Positions 17,741-27,369 of a stretch of 64,000 nt of DNA are shown one piece after another (within the stretch, counting starts at the first letter, position 1; each line of letters starts with the position of its first letter). This DNA comes from an uncultured Loktanella sp. (GTDB lineage: Bacteria > Pseudomonadota > Alphaproteobacteria > Rhodobacterales > Rhodobacteraceae): contig CAKZNT010000047.1 in assembly GCA_937132065.1 (NCBI GenBank), forward strand, positions 24,224 through 88,223, given 5' to 3'. Under the pieces are notes generated by a model. The model was given only the letters and a program-made list of their open reading frames with translations, searched no databases and was not told the origin of the DNA. The translations under genes were made by a program, and so were the position numbers.

Positions 17741-19168
17741 ATGACCCAAATTCGACTGCACAACACCAAAACCCGCCGCAAAGAAGACTTTGACCCGATT
17801 GATCCGCGTAATGTGCGGATGTATCTGTGCGGGCCGACGGTTTATGACCGCGCGCATCTGGGCAATGCCCGCAATGTGCTGATGTTTGATGTGCTGTTTC
17901 GCCTGCTGCGCCTGACCTATGGCAAGAAGTCGGTGACCTATGTGCGCAACTTCACGGACGTGGATGACAAGATCAACGCAAAGGCCGCTGAAACCCGCCG
18001 CGAGATCGGTGATATCACTGCCGAGACAATCGGCTGGTATCATGACGATATGGACGCGCTGGGTGCGATGCGCCCGACACATGAGCCGCGCGCGACGCAG
18101 TATATCGCCCAGATGATTGCCATGTCGCAAGATTTGATCGCCAAGGGGCACGCATACGAGGCCGAGGGCCATGTCCTGTTCGCGGTCGAAAGCTATAGCG
18201 AATATGGCGTGCTCTCAGGTCGCTCGATTGACGATATGATCGCTGGTGCGCGTGTCGAGGTTGCTCCATATAAGCGAAATCCGATGGATTTTGTGCTTTG
18301 GAAGCCGTCTGGTGATGGTCAACCCGGCTGGGATAGCCCTTGGGGGTATGGCCGTCCGGGGTGGCATATCGAGTGCTCTGCGATGGCGCTGGATCTGCTT
18401 GGCTCCACGTTTGACATTCACGGCGGCGGCAATGACTTGCAGTTTCCGCACCACGAAAACGAGATTGCACAGTCAACCTGCGCCGGCCACGATTTTGCGA
18501 ACGTCTGGCTGCATAACGAGATGTTGCAGGTCGAAGGCAAGAAAATGTCCAAATCGCTTGGCAACTTCTTTACCGTCCGTGATCTGCTGGATCAGGGTGT
18601 GCATGGCATGGTCATTCGCTTGGTGATGCTTGGCACGCATTACGGCAAGCCGATGGACTGGACCGAGAAGAAAAAGGGCGAGGCCGAAGCCGCGCTGCGC
18701 AAGTGGTATGGCATTTTGCAAGGCCACGGGTTTAGCCCCGCATTGGTCAAGGCGCTTAAGGCCGAGGGTGTCTGGAAAGCCGACCCCGAGTTCCTAGGCG
18801 TGCTTGCAAATGACCTGAACACCTCGGGCGCGATTTCGCGGCTACATGTGATGGCCAAAGGCAAAACGCCCTCGGCGCTTGCCGGATTTGCCCACGCGAT
18901 GCAGATGCTTGGTTTCGTGAGCAATTGGGCAGATATCCCGATGCTTGACGGGGGCGAGGCGGGCGCGGATGTGACGCCCGAGGTCGCCGCCCGCGTTGAC
19001 GCGCTTTTGGCGCAGCGTGCGCAGGCGCGAGCCGCAAAGGATTGGGGGCTCGCGGACGAAGTGCGCGACATTCTCAATGCGGCGGGCGTGCAGGTCACGG
19101 ATGTCGGCGGGCAGGCGACATGGACACAAGGGCCCGATTTTGACGCGGCCAAGCTGGGGGATTTGTGA
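17741..19168 (+). CDS. cysS: Cysteinyl-tRNA synthetase
   Basis: 475 residues. HIGH motif as HLGN in [16 protein letters not shown], zinc-binding cysteine there and in [18 protein letters not shown], and the KMSKS motif in [18 protein letters not shown]. The C-terminal helical DALR-like domain ends with [19 protein letters not shown]. It attaches cysteine to tRNA-Cys. GAGG precedes ATG 17741. The last base of its TGA is the first base of the next ATG, so cimA is translationally coupled to it, an unusual pairing of amino-acid charging with isoleucine synthesis. Confidence 0.98.
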   Translation: MTQIRLHNTKTRRKEDFDPIDPRNVRMYLCGPTVYDRAHLGNARNVLMFDVLFRLLRLTYGKKSVTYVRNFTDVDDKINAKAAETRREIGDITAETIGWYHDDMDALGAMRPTHEPRATQYIAQMIAMSQDLIAKGHAYEAEGHVLFAVESYSEYGVLSGRSIDDMIAGARVEVAPYKRNPMDFVLWKPSGDGQPGWDSPWGYGRPGWHIECSAMALDLLGSTFDIHGGGNDLQFPHHENEIAQSTCAGHDFANVWLHNEMLQVEGKKMSKSLGNFFTVRDLLDQGVHGMVIRLVMLGTHYGKPMDWTEKKKGEAEAALRKWYGILQGHGFSPALVKALKAEGVWKADPEFLGVLANDLNTSGAISRLHVMAKGKTPSALAGFAHAMQMLGFVSNWADIPMLDGGEAGADVTPEVAARVDALLAQRAQARAAKDWGLADEVRDILNAAGVQVTDVGGQATWTQGPDFDAAKLGDL

Positions 19169-20790
19169 TGCGCAAAGAGCGGATATACCTCTACGACACA
19201 ACCCTGCGCGACGGGCAGCAGACCCAAGGCGTGCAATTCTCGACGGCCGAGAAATACCGCATCGCTGATGTGCTCGACAGGTTGGGCGTGGACTACATCG
19301 AGGGCGGCTGGCCCGGGGCGAACCCGACTGACTCGGAATTCTTTGAAGCCCCCCCAAAGACCCGCGCCGTCATCACCGCCTTTGGCATGACCAAGCGCAC
19401 GGGGCGGTCTGCCGAGAACGATGATGTGCTTGCGGCCGTAATGAACGCAAATACCCCTGCCGTTTGTCTGGTCGGCAAAAGCCACGAATTCCATGTGAAA
19501 ACCGCGCTCGGGATAACCTTGGATGAAAACACCGAGAACCTTGCTGCCAGCTTTGCCTACCTTGTCGCTCAGGGGCGCGAGGCGATGTATGACGCCGAGC
19601 ACTTTTTCGACGGTTACAAGGCGAACCCTGCTTATGCGCTAGAGGCCGTTCATGCCGCCTATAAGGCGGGCGCGCGCTGGATCGTTCTGTGCGACACCAA
19701 TGGCGGCTCGATGCCCCAAGAGGTGAGCGAGATCACGAAAGCGGTCATCGCCAGTGGCATTCCGGGCGATCATCTTGGCATTCATACCCACAATGATACC
19801 GAAAATGCAGTGGCCAATTCACTGGCGGCGGTGCTTGCGGGCGCGCGCCAAGTGCAAGGCACGCTGAACGGGCTCGGGGAGCGGTGCGGCAATGCAAACC
19901 TGACAACGCTGATCCCGATCCTATTGCTCAAGGAGCCATACGCCAGCCAGTTTGAAACAGGCGTTACGCTTGAGGCGCTCAAGGGGATGCGCAAGGCGTC
20001 CCGTCTACTGGATGATATTTTGAACCGCGTGCCTGCCAAACAGGCGGCATTTGTCGGGGCGTCTGCCTTTGCCCACAAGGCGGGGCTGCATGCCTCTGCG
20101 ATTGCCAAAGACCCAAGCACATACGAGCATATCGACCCTGCCGTGGTCGGCAACAGCCGTATCGTGCCCATGTCAAACCAAGCGGGGCAATCAAACCTGC
20201 GCGAGCGCTTGTTGCAAGCGGGGCTAGAGGTGGCGCGCGACGATCCTGCGCTGCCCCGTATCCTTGACCGGATCAAGGAAATGGAAGCGCGCGGCTATTC
20301 ATATGATACCGCGCAGGCCAGTTTCGAGCTGCTCGCCCGTGAAGAACTCGGGCTGCTGCCAAGCTATTTCGAGGTAAAACGCTACCGCGTGACTGTTGAG
20401 CGCCGCCGCAACAAGCGCAACAAGATGGTGTCGCTTTCAGAGGCCGTTGTTGTCGTGAAGGTAAATGGCAACAAGGTGCTGAACGTGTCCGAGAGCCAAG
20501 GTCCCGACGGGCGTGATCGCGGTCCCGTCAACGCGCTTTGGCGTGCATTGGCCAAGGATTTGGGCCCATATCAAGAGCTGATCGAAGATATGCACCTCGT
20601 CGACTTCAAGGTGCGGATCACCGATGGTGGCACAGAGGCCGTGACCCGCGTCATCATTGATTGCGAAGACGGGCAGAGCCGCCGCTGGTCAACTGTCGGG
20701 GTGTCAGCCAACATCGTTGACGCCTCGTTTGACGCCTTGGTCGAGGCGATTAACTGGAAGTTGATCCGCGACGGGGCAACTGCGCCGTGA
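19168..20790 (+). CDS. cimA: (R)-citramalate synthase, CimA type
   Basis: 540 residues from ATG 19168 (a GTG one codon earlier is possible). HMGL-like catalytic barrel: YLYDTTLRDGQQTQGVQFS, GVDYIEGGWPGANPTDSEFF, HTHNDTENAVANSLAAVLAG, QGTLNGLGERCGNANLTTL, then a LeuA-type regulatory dimer domain (from about 400, LLPSYFEVKRYRVTVERR ... VKVNGNKVLNVSESQGPDGRDRGPVNALWRAL). The GGWPG and SEFF segments mark the alphaproteobacterial/cyanobacterial CimA group rather than 2-isopropylmalate synthase. It condenses pyruvate and acetyl-CoA to citramalate, giving 2-oxobutyrate for isoleucine without threonine. Confidence 0.93.
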   Translation: MRKERIYLYDTTLRDGQQTQGVQFSTAEKYRIADVLDRLGVDYIEGGWPGANPTDSEFFEAPPKTRAVITAFGMTKRTGRSAENDDVLAAVMNANTPAVCLVGKSHEFHVKTALGITLDENTENLAASFAYLVAQGREAMYDAEHFFDGYKANPAYALEAVHAAYKAGARWIVLCDTNGGSMPQEVSEITKAVIASGIPGDHLGIHTHNDTENAVANSLAAVLAGARQVQGTLNGLGERCGNANLTTLIPILLLKEPYASQFETGVTLEALKGMRKASRLLDDILNRVPAKQAAFVGASAFAHKAGLHASAIAKDPSTYEHIDPAVVGNSRIVPMSNQAGQSNLRERLLQAGLEVARDDPALPRILDRIKEMEARGYSYDTAQASFELLAREELGLLPSYFEVKRYRVTVERRRNKRNKMVSLSEAVVVVKVNGNKVLNVSESQGPDGRDRGPVNALWRALAKDLGPYQELIEDMHLVDFKVRITDGGTEAVTRVIIDCEDGQSRRWSTVGVSANIVDASFDALVEAINWKLIRDGATAP

Positions 20791-21521
20791 GCCTGAATGC
20801 CTGTGCAGGGATCGTCGCAAACGGTGATCCGGAGCGGTTTCGCGCGGTTATGGCTGCCAGCGTGCCTGCGCGCGCCATCCTGTTTCCGCTCTACGCGTTC
20901 AACGTCCAGGTCACCCGCGCCCCGTGGGTCACGAAAGAGCCGATGATCGCGGAAATGCGGTTTCAGTGGTGGGCTGATGCGCTAGAGGAAATCGGCGAGA
21001 GCGGCACGGTGCGCAAGCACGAAGTGGTCGACGCCTTGTGCGATTGTCTTGATGCCAAGGGGGCCAAAACGCTGATGGCGCTTGTCGCGGCGCGGCGCTG
21101 GGATATCTATTCGGATGCCTTTGAGGATGCGGCGCATCTTGATGAATACATCGACGCTACCTCTGGTGGGCTAATCTGGACAGCCGCGCGTTTGCTGGGC
21201 GCTCGGGGCGAAAAAGCCGCGCGTGATTTCGGCTATGGTGTTGGTGTTGCAAACTTTTTGCGCGCGATCCCTGACTTGGAAGAGCGGGGCCGCAAGCCTT
21301 TGGTCGATGGCACGTCTGACGGGGTGCGCGACCTTGCAACGCAGGCTCTCGCGCGCTTTGAGCAGGGGGCGGCGCCAAAGGATGTCGCACTTGCTGGGTT
21401 CCTCACAAAACCCACGCTAAAGCGCGCAATCGCTGATCCCCAGCGTGTTGTGCAGGGTGCGCTGGAACTCGGGCCAATGGCCCAAGGTGTGCAGCTTATG
21501 AAGGCAAGCTTACTGGGCTGA
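20787..21521 (+). CDS. Squalene/phytoene synthase-family protein (NDUFAF6-like)
   Basis: 244 residues from GTG 20787, which overlaps the cimA stop by 4 nt (GTGA). The helical fold is recognisable in RFRAVMAASVPARAILFPLYAFNVQVTR, EMRFQWWADALEEI and YIDATSGGLIWTAARLLGA. The two Asp-rich DxxxD motifs needed to bind prenyl diphosphates in true squalene or phytoene synthases are not conserved, so it is probably not a carotenoid enzyme. Relatives include mitochondrial NDUFAF6, a complex I assembly factor. Its role here is unknown. It completes the cysS-cimA chain and overlaps the convergent MFS gene by 12 bp. Confidence 0.82.
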   Translation: MSLNACAGIVANGDPERFRAVMAASVPARAILFPLYAFNVQVTRAPWVTKEPMIAEMRFQWWADALEEIGESGTVRKHEVVDALCDCLDAKGAKTLMALVAARRWDIYSDAFEDAAHLDEYIDATSGGLIWTAARLLGARGEKAARDFGYGVGVANFLRAIPDLEERGRKPLVDGTSDGVRDLATQALARFEQGAAPKDVALAGFLTKPTLKRAIADPQRVVQGALELGPMAQGVQLMKASLLG

Positions 21522-22730
21522 TTTGGGCTGCGTGGTCAGCCAGATCAGCGCCCCACCAGCAAGGATCAGGAAAGGGACCATCGCAAGGTTCACGGCTGTC
21601 CAGCCTTCTTGCGCCGTGCCGCCAGAGCAGTTCATCAACCCGCCCGAAGCAAGTGATGCAACTGTCACCATGCCGAATACGATCATATCGTTCATACCCT
21701 GCACAACGCCGCGCTCGTGCGGCTCATGTGCGCCTGCGAGCATGGTTGTCGCGCCGATAAAGCCGAAATTCCAGCCGATCCCCAACAAGATAAGCGCGGC
21801 AAAGAAGTTCATCATTTCAACGCCAGAGAGGGCGACGATCCCTGCGCCAAGCAAGATCACAAGACCAGTCGCGATGATCTTTTCGGTTCCGAACCGCGCA
21901 ATAAGGTGACCCGTAAAGAAAGAGGGCACAAACATCGCAAGCACATGCGCCGAGACAATGTCGTTGGCGTTGTTCTTGGTAAAGCCGCAGCCAACCACGG
22001 CCAGTGGCGTGGAGGTCATCACGAGGTTCATCAATGAATAGGCCACCATCGCGCAGATAATCGCCACAACAATGCGTGGATCACGCAGCAATTCGCGGCG
22101 GGTGCGCGCCTTTGGTGCGTTGGCGTCTACGGGCTGCCCCTTTGTCCCTTTGGGGAGATCGAGCGCAAAGAACATGAACATCCCAAAGAAATTAAGCGCG
22201 GCCACCGCGAGGTAAGTGCCAAGAAACGGCACAACAAAGGCGTCTTGCACAAGCTTGTTAAGTTGCGGTCCAACCACAGCGGCGATCAACCCGCCTGCCA
22301 TAACGTAGGAAATCGCTTTCGGGCGGAACGCATCAGATGCGGTATCGGTGGCGGCAAACCGGTAGAACCCCTGCGCCGACATATAGATGCCCGTCAGAAG
22401 CGACCCCGCCAGCAGAACGTAGAATGAGCCGATATAAAGCCCATATGCCGAGATCAGCGCCCCGATTGCGCCTGCGCCCGCACCAAGGAAAAACCCGGCG
22501 CGGCGCCCATGGCGTTGCATCCACGGGCTAAGCCACGGGGCGGTGATCATTGACCCGAAAACGATGAACGAGATCGGCAACGTTGCAAGGCAGGGATTTG
22601 GTGACAACATACCGCCCGCCAACCCCCCGATGACAAAGATCATCGGCATTTGCGCGCCTAGGAACGCTTGCGCGGCCACAAGCACGGTTACATTGCGCTT
22701 GGCGCGGCGATCTTCGTCAATATATGTCAT
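21510..22730 (-). CDS. MFS transporter
   Basis: 406 residues from ATG 22730; a TTG 12 codons earlier would add only a polar extension. Twelve hydrophobic helices. After helix 2 comes SPWMQRHGRRAGFFLGAGAGAIGAL, the conserved MFS loop, and the middle loop (about 195-225, LPKGTKGQPVDANAPKARTRREL) is basic. Helix 10-11 carries NFGFIGATTMLAGAHEPHERGVVQGMNDM. This pattern is frequent in alphaproteobacterial MFS proteins annotated as drug or metabolite exporters. Substrate unknown. Confidence 0.9.
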   Translation of the reverse strand: MTYIDEDRRAKRNVTVLVAAQAFLGAQMPMIFVIGGLAGGMLSPNPCLATLPISFIVFGSMITAPWLSPWMQRHGRRAGFFLGAGAGAIGALISAYGLYIGSFYVLLAGSLLTGIYMSAQGFYRFAATDTASDAFRPKAISYVMAGGLIAAVVGPQLNKLVQDAFVVPFLGTYLAVAALNFFGMFMFFALDLPKGTKGQPVDANAPKARTRRELLRDPRIVVAIICAMVAYSLMNLVMTSTPLAVVGCGFTKNNANDIVSAHVLAMFVPSFFTGHLIARFGTEKIIATGLVILLGAGIVALSGVEMMNFFAALILLGIGWNFGFIGATTMLAGAHEPHERGVVQGMNDMIVFGMVTVASLASGGLMNCSGGTAQEGWTAVNLAMVPFLILAGGALIWLTTQPKSAQ

Positions 22731-22774
22731 ATCCGTATCGGTAAGCCCGAGATTGCAGGGTTGCAATCCCTGTT

Positions 22775-24034
22775 TTAGGCGGGCGCAATCAGATGGGCAA
22801 AGGAGCCTGATACGCGCCCTTGTCGCAGCCCCATATCAGCCAGCCGCGTGCCTGTGGCGTCCGAGGCGGTGAATAGGGGCGTGCCGTCGGCGTGCAGGGT
22901 CGTCGCATAGTGGAATTCATGCGCCTTCCATGCCCCTTGAAACCGACCGCCAGTTGCCGAGACATCGCGATACCCCAAGTGCAGTTTTCGCGCTGCAAAT
23001 GACGTGCCAAGTGACAGCAGGCCGGCCATGGCGTGACTGACGCCATCTGCATCAACGAGCGTTTCTCCTAGCGTCATGTATCCGCCGCATTCTCCATAAA
23101 CATCAGTATGTTCCGAGATGTTTCTGAGGCTTTGCATGAAGGTGGTGTTGCTGGCGAGCCTGCCAGCGTGCAGCTCTGGATAACCGCCTGGAAGGTAGAC
23201 AAGATCACAGGCTGGCACAGCCTCATCGGCAAGTGGCGAAAAGAAAGTGATCTCGGCGCCAGCAGACCGCCAGTCGCGCAACAAATGCGGGTAGGAAAAT
23301 GCGAAGGCAGCGTCCTGCGCGATGGCGATGCGCTGCGCTGGGGGCGGCGTGTTGTGTTGGGTCGGCGTGGCGGCTCGCGGTTTGCCAAGCTGTTTGAGCG
23401 CGTCGAGGTCGACACTTTGCCGCACCACATCGGCGGCGGCGTCAAGGAATGCGTCAAGGTCAGGCCGCTCCTGTGCTTGCACCAATCCAAGGTGGCGGGA
23501 CGGCATTTTGAGGGCCGCGTTGCGCATCACAACGCCAAATACAGGGATGCCAATCTTGCTCATTGCGCCCCGCAACATCTGTTCGTGTCGCAGCGAACCA
23601 ACGTTATTGAGGATCACGCCTGCAATCTGAACGTCCGGTTTAAACTGCGCAAATCCTTGCACGATGGGCGCGATAGATTGGGCCATGCGCCCCGCATCCA
23701 CAACGAGCACAACGGGCAGGTTCAAAATGACGGCAAGGTCGGCACATGCCCCTTTGCCGTCAGGGGGCGCCCCGTCGAATAGGCCCATCGCACCCTCGAC
23801 GATCAGCGGCCCTGACTGCGCCAACGCTCGTATGTGCTGCGGTGACATGGCCCAAGCATCAAGGTTGAAACATGGCCGCCCGCAAGCGGCCTCGTGAAAT
23901 CGCGGATCAATGTAGTCGGGACCAGATTTTGCACCGCTGATAGTTTGCCCGTCTTGCGCAAAAGCCCGCAATAGCCCGAGTGTCACCGTGGTCTTGCCGC
24001 TGCCAGAGGCGGGGGCTGCGATCAGGAACCGCAT
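22775..24034 (-). CDS. cobB: Cobyrinate a,c-diamide synthase
   Basis: 419 residues. An ATP-binding loop (IAAPASGSGKTTVTLGLL) and SGPDYIDPRFHE open a dethiobiotin-synthetase-like domain; VEGAMGLFDGAP follows. The C-terminal glutamine amidotransferase-like domain carries DLVYLPGGYPELHAGRLASN and VYGECGGYMTLG, with the catalytic Cys in YGECGGY and His in HEFHYAT. It amidates the a and c side chains of the corrin ring. Its ATG follows immediately on the TGA of cobA. It belongs to a split cobalamin locus with cbiD-cobK on the other strand. Confidence 0.95.
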   Translation of the reverse strand: MRFLIAAPASGSGKTTVTLGLLRAFAQDGQTISGAKSGPDYIDPRFHEAACGRPCFNLDAWAMSPQHIRALAQSGPLIVEGAMGLFDGAPPDGKGACADLAVILNLPVVLVVDAGRMAQSIAPIVQGFAQFKPDVQIAGVILNNVGSLRHEQMLRGAMSKIGIPVFGVVMRNAALKMPSRHLGLVQAQERPDLDAFLDAAADVVRQSVDLDALKQLGKPRAATPTQHNTPPPAQRIAIAQDAAFAFSYPHLLRDWRSAGAEITFFSPLADEAVPACDLVYLPGGYPELHAGRLASNTTFMQSLRNISEHTDVYGECGGYMTLGETLVDADGVSHAMAGLLSLGTSFAARKLHLGYRDVSATGGRFQGAWKAHEFHYATTLHADGTPLFTASDATGTRLADMGLRQGRVSGSFAHLIAPA

Positions 24035-24886
24035 TCAGGCGCTCTCTGCTGGTCGCCCGCGCCCTAATGGATCGAGGTTGCGCGGCGCGTCCCCGTTTGC
24101 TTGCCCCTGCCAGTCAAGAACTTGGCGCATCAACACCGATTTGCCGACACAAATGATCGCTGGCGGCTCAAGCTCGGCTTTGGCGATATCGTCAACAATT
24201 GTGCCGAGGGTCGTTTCAAGCACCTGTTGTTGGGGCGTGGTTGCGGTGGTCACGACCGCGACAGGCTCGCTTAACGGGCGACCAGCCGCAACAAGTTTCG
24301 CGGTGATCTGGGCGATATGCTTCATGCCCATATAGATCACGATCACCTGACTGCCCTTGGAAATCGCGGTCCAGTCAAGCGCGCTTGGCGTTTGCCCCGA
24401 TTGGTCGTGGCCCGTCACAAAGGTCACGGATTGGTTCACATCGCGGTGCGTGACGGGGATGCCCGCATAGGCCAGCCCGCCGATCCCTGCCGAGATACCG
24501 GGAATGATCCGCACAGGCACGTTGTGCTGCACGAGCGTTTGCGCCTCTTCGCCGCCACGCCCGAACACAAACGGATCGCCGCCCTTGAGCCGCAGCACCC
24601 GCTTCCCTTCCTTTGCAAGATCAACGAGTTGCAAGGAGATGTCGCGCTGCTTTGCCGAAGGTTTACCGCCGCGCTTGCCTGCATAGATATGCTGGGCTTG
24701 GGGCGCCCATGACAGGATCGCTTCTTGCACGAGGGCGTCATAAATCACCACGTCTGCTTGACGCAGTGCGTTCAGTGCATGCAATGTCAGCAGCCCCGGA
24801 TCACCCGGACCCGCACCACAAAGCCAAACCCATCCGGGTTCCAGAACAGGCCAATCGAGGGCGGGAAGAGGTGTGTCAGAATTCAT
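24035..24886 (-). CDS. cobA: Uroporphyrinogen-III C-methyltransferase
   Basis: 283 residues from ATG 24886 (AAAGAG upstream); an ATG five codons earlier has no ribosome site. Tetrapyrrole methylase motifs: VWLCGAGPGDPGLLTLHALNAL, YAGKRGGKPSAKQRDI, RVLRLKGGDPFVFGRGGEEA, PGISAGIGGLAYAGIPVTHRDVNQSVTFVTGH and IYMGMKHI. It makes precorrin-2 from uroporphyrinogen III with two SAM. It has no CysG-type oxidase/chelatase domain. It reads into cobB with no gap and is divergent from cbiD across 97 bp that carry no recognisable cobalamin riboswitch. Confidence 0.96.
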   Translation of the reverse strand: MNSDTPLPALDWPVLEPGWVWLCGAGPGDPGLLTLHALNALRQADVVIYDALVQEAILSWAPQAQHIYAGKRGGKPSAKQRDISLQLVDLAKEGKRVLRLKGGDPFVFGRGGEEAQTLVQHNVPVRIIPGISAGIGGLAYAGIPVTHRDVNQSVTFVTGHDQSGQTPSALDWTAISKGSQVIVIYMGMKHIAQITAKLVAAGRPLSEPVAVVTTATTPQQQVLETTLGTIVDDIAKAELEPPAIICVGKSVLMRQVLDWQGQANGDAPRNLDPLGRGRPAESA

Positions 24887-24983
24887 AGGCTCTTTATGCA
24901 TCGGGTTGCGCGCGGTGGAAAGGTATCAAACGACCTCTATTTGCCGATTGGCGGCATCGTGATTGCTTCTTATAGTCGGGGGA

Positions 24984-26021
24984 ATGGAAGAGCAGCCAAA
25001 AACAGAATTGCGCCGTGGGTGGACCACGGGGGCATGTGCGACCGCCGCGACAAAGGCGGCGCTTGCGCGGCTGTGGGATGGCGCATTTCCGAAAGATGTG
25101 CAGATCACCTTGCCCAAGGGGGAGACCCCGACATTTGCGCTGGCCCATCACGCGGCTGGCGATGGCTGGGCCGAAGTCGGGATCACCAAGGATGCGGGCG
25201 ATGATCCGGACGTGACACATGGCGCGCTGATCGTGGTGCGGGTTGCGGCCTCTGATGGCGGGGTCGTGTTCAAGGCGGGCGAGGGCGTGGGCACGGTGAC
25301 CAAGGCGGGGTTGCCGATCGGGGTCGGAGAGCCTGCGATCAACCCCGTGCCGCGACAGTTGATGTTAGACGTTGTGGACCAGATGGCGGGCGAGCGGCCC
25401 CAAGATATCGAAATCACGGTTTCAATACCTGGCGGAGCCGCGCTGGCTCAAAAGACGTGGAACCCGCGCTTGGGCATTGTTGGCGGCCTGTCGGTTCTTG
25501 GCACAACGGGCATCGTGCGACCGTTCTCTTGCGCGGCATGGATCGCCTCTATTCATCGCGGCATTGATGTGTCGATTGCTGACGGGTTGACCCATGTTGC
25601 GGGGTGCACGGGGGCCACGAGCGAACGGATCGTGCAAGACCTCTACGGGCTGCCAGATCACGCCATGCTTGATATGGGCGATTTTGCGGGTGGCATGTTG
25701 AAATATCTGGTCAAACACCCTGTAAAACGGGTCACAATCGGCGGCGGGATCGGCAAGATCAGCAAGCTGGCGCAGGGCGCGATTGATTTGCATTCGGGGC
25801 GCTCGCAAGTTGATTTCGAGGCCTTGGCCGCGCTGATAGACGACCCAAGGATCAAGGGCGCGAATACCGCGCTTGAGGCCTATCAGATTGCGGGTGAACC
25901 CCTCGCGCAGGCTGTCGCGGAGGCGGCATTGCGCAAGGTCCAAGACAGGTTTGGGGGGCCACACTACGACATTGTGGTGATTGACCGCGCGGGGCAGGTT
26001 TTGGCGAGGGCAGGCGCATGA
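24984..26021 (+). CDS. cbiD: Cobalt-precorrin-5B C1-methyltransferase, CbiD
   Basis: 345 residues from ATG 24984 (a TTG at 24963 also fits). The family opening [19 protein letters not shown] is clear, followed by [42 protein letters not shown]-type text, [16 protein letters not shown] and [25 protein letters not shown]. It methylates C1 and drives ring contraction in corrin synthesis. CbiD is classically the anaerobic-route enzyme. CobF replaces it in the Pseudomonas aerobic route. The stop overlaps the cobK start (ATGA). Confidence 0.95.
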   Translation: [345 protein letters not shown]

Positions 26022-26746
26022 CGATCCTTGTTTTGGCAGGTACGTCCGAGGCCAAAGAAATCTGCAAAAGCCTTGCGGGGTTGGGCGTTGACGCGGTGGC
26101 TTCGCTAGCAGGAGCGACGCGCGCGCCCACACCGCTTGCGCTGCCTGTGCGGGTCGGTGGATTTGGCGGCGAAGACGGGTTTCGCGCCTACCTTGCAAGT
26201 GCTGGCATCACAGCGGTGATCGATGCAACACACCCCTTTGCGGCGCGTATTTCAGAGCGCACGGCGCGGGTCTGCAAGGCGTTGCACATCCCTTACCTAC
26301 AGGTTTTACGTCCCGCTTGGGTGGCGCAGGACGGCGATGACTGGACCGAAATCGGCGACGAAACCGAGGCCGCGCAGATTATCCCCAAAGGGGCGACTGT
26401 GTTTCTGGGCACGGGGCGGCAAACCTTGGCGCGCTTTGCGGGGCTTGAGGGCTGCCGCGTAATCTGTCGCCAGATTGATCCGCCAACTGCCCCGTTTCCG
26501 TTTGAGGGCGGCGAATTCCTGATTGGTCGTCCGCCATTTCCTGTCGCACGGGAGATGTCACTATTTATAGCACTCGGGATCGAGTGGATCGTCGTGAAAA
26601 ATGCAGGTGGTGACGCAAGTGCGACCAAATTGACGGCAGCGCGCAGGCTCGGGATCCCCGTTTTGATGATTGCGCGACCCCAGATGCCTGACGCTGCGCG
26701 TGTGGCCAACGCGCCAGAGGCCGTTGCTTGGGCGCTTTCACTATGA
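26018..26746 (+). CDS. cobK: Precorrin-6A reductase (CobK/CbiJ family)
   Basis: 242 residues. The N-terminal nucleotide-binding opening ILVLAGTSEAKEICKSLAG, AVIDATHPFAARISERTARVC and YLQVLRPAW, with FLGTGRQTLARFAGL and VKNAGGDASATKLTAARRLGIPVLMIARP in the second half, match CobK/CbiJ. It reduces precorrin-6A (or its cobalt form) with NADPH; aerobic and anaerobic types cannot be told apart by eye. Coupled to cbiD by ATGA and to the following glycosylase by ATGA. Confidence 0.93.
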   Translation: MTILVLAGTSEAKEICKSLAGLGVDAVASLAGATRAPTPLALPVRVGGFGGEDGFRAYLASAGITAVIDATHPFAARISERTARVCKALHIPYLQVLRPAWVAQDGDDWTEIGDETEAAQIIPKGATVFLGTGRQTLARFAGLEGCRVICRQIDPPTAPFPFEGGEFLIGRPPFPVAREMSLFIALGIEWIVVKNAGGDASATKLTAARRLGIPVLMIARPQMPDAARVANAPEAVAWALSL

Positions 26747-27369
26747 GCGAGCGGATCATTCGAACGGCCGACGACGTGGCCGAGGGGGCAGCGTGGCTTG
26801 TGCAAATGGAACCGCGCTTTGCTGCGCATGTGCCGCGGCTTTCGCCGCTGCCGCTACGCCTCAAGCCCGATGGATTTGGCCCGCTTGTGTATGCGATCAT
26901 GGGGCAACAGGTGAGTGTGGCCTCTGCCAATGCGGTCTGGAACAAGCTTGAGGCGGCAGGACTAACAACCGCGCCCGCTATCGCGGCGGTAAGTCAAGAT
27001 GACCTGCGTGCCTATGGGTTGAGCCGCCAGAAGGCGCGCTATGTGCATGCCTTGGCTGACGCGGGGATCGACTACGGCGCGCTACACGACATGTCAACGC
27101 AAGCGGTGTTAAAGACACTAACTGCTGTGCCGGGGATCGGCGCGTGGACCGCAGAGGTCTATGCGATGTTTTCGCTAGGGCGCGCGGATGTTTTTGCACC
27201 GGGTGATCTGGCGTTGCAGGAAGGGGCGCGCATGATATTCGATCTCCCAGAGCGCCCCAAAGACAAACAATTACGTGATATGGCAAAGGCTTGGGCGCCG
27301 TGGCGATCGGTTGCGGCGCGGATCATCTGGGCCTACTATGGTGCTGAAAAGAAAAGGGATGGAATTTGA
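26743..27369 (+). CDS. DNA-3-methyladenine glycosylase II (AlkA-like, HhH-GPD)
   Basis: 208 residues from ATG 26743, inside the cobK stop (ATGA). FGPLVYAIMGQQVSVASANAVWNKL is the opening helix pair. The helix-hairpin-helix and catalytic Asp lie in LTAVPGIGAWTAEVYAMFSLGRADVFAPGDLALQ (Asp of PGDLAL). The N-terminal AlkA domain is missing, as in the short AlkA/MAG group. It excises alkylated purines. It shows no link to cobalamin synthesis other than transcription. Confidence 0.92.
   Translation: MSERIIRTADDVAEGAAWLVQMEPRFAAHVPRLSPLPLRLKPDGFGPLVYAIMGQQVSVASANAVWNKLEAAGLTTAPAIAAVSQDDLRAYGLSRQKARYVHALADAGIDYGALHDMSTQAVLKTLTAVPGIGAWTAEVYAMFSLGRADVFAPGDLALQEGARMIFDLPERPKDKQLRDMAKAWAPWRSVAARIIWAYYGAEKKRDGI

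Noticed and set aside
22756..22772. CAGGG-TTGCAAT-CCCTG hairpin followed by TTTT as a terminator
   Set aside because: Only 5 bp of stem, and the T-run is on the plus strand where no gene ends.
24887..24983. Cobalamin riboswitch between cobA and cbiD
   Set aside because: The 97-bp gap is too short for a B12 riboswitch and I could not find a B12-box. The metF and MttB leaders also lack one by eye.
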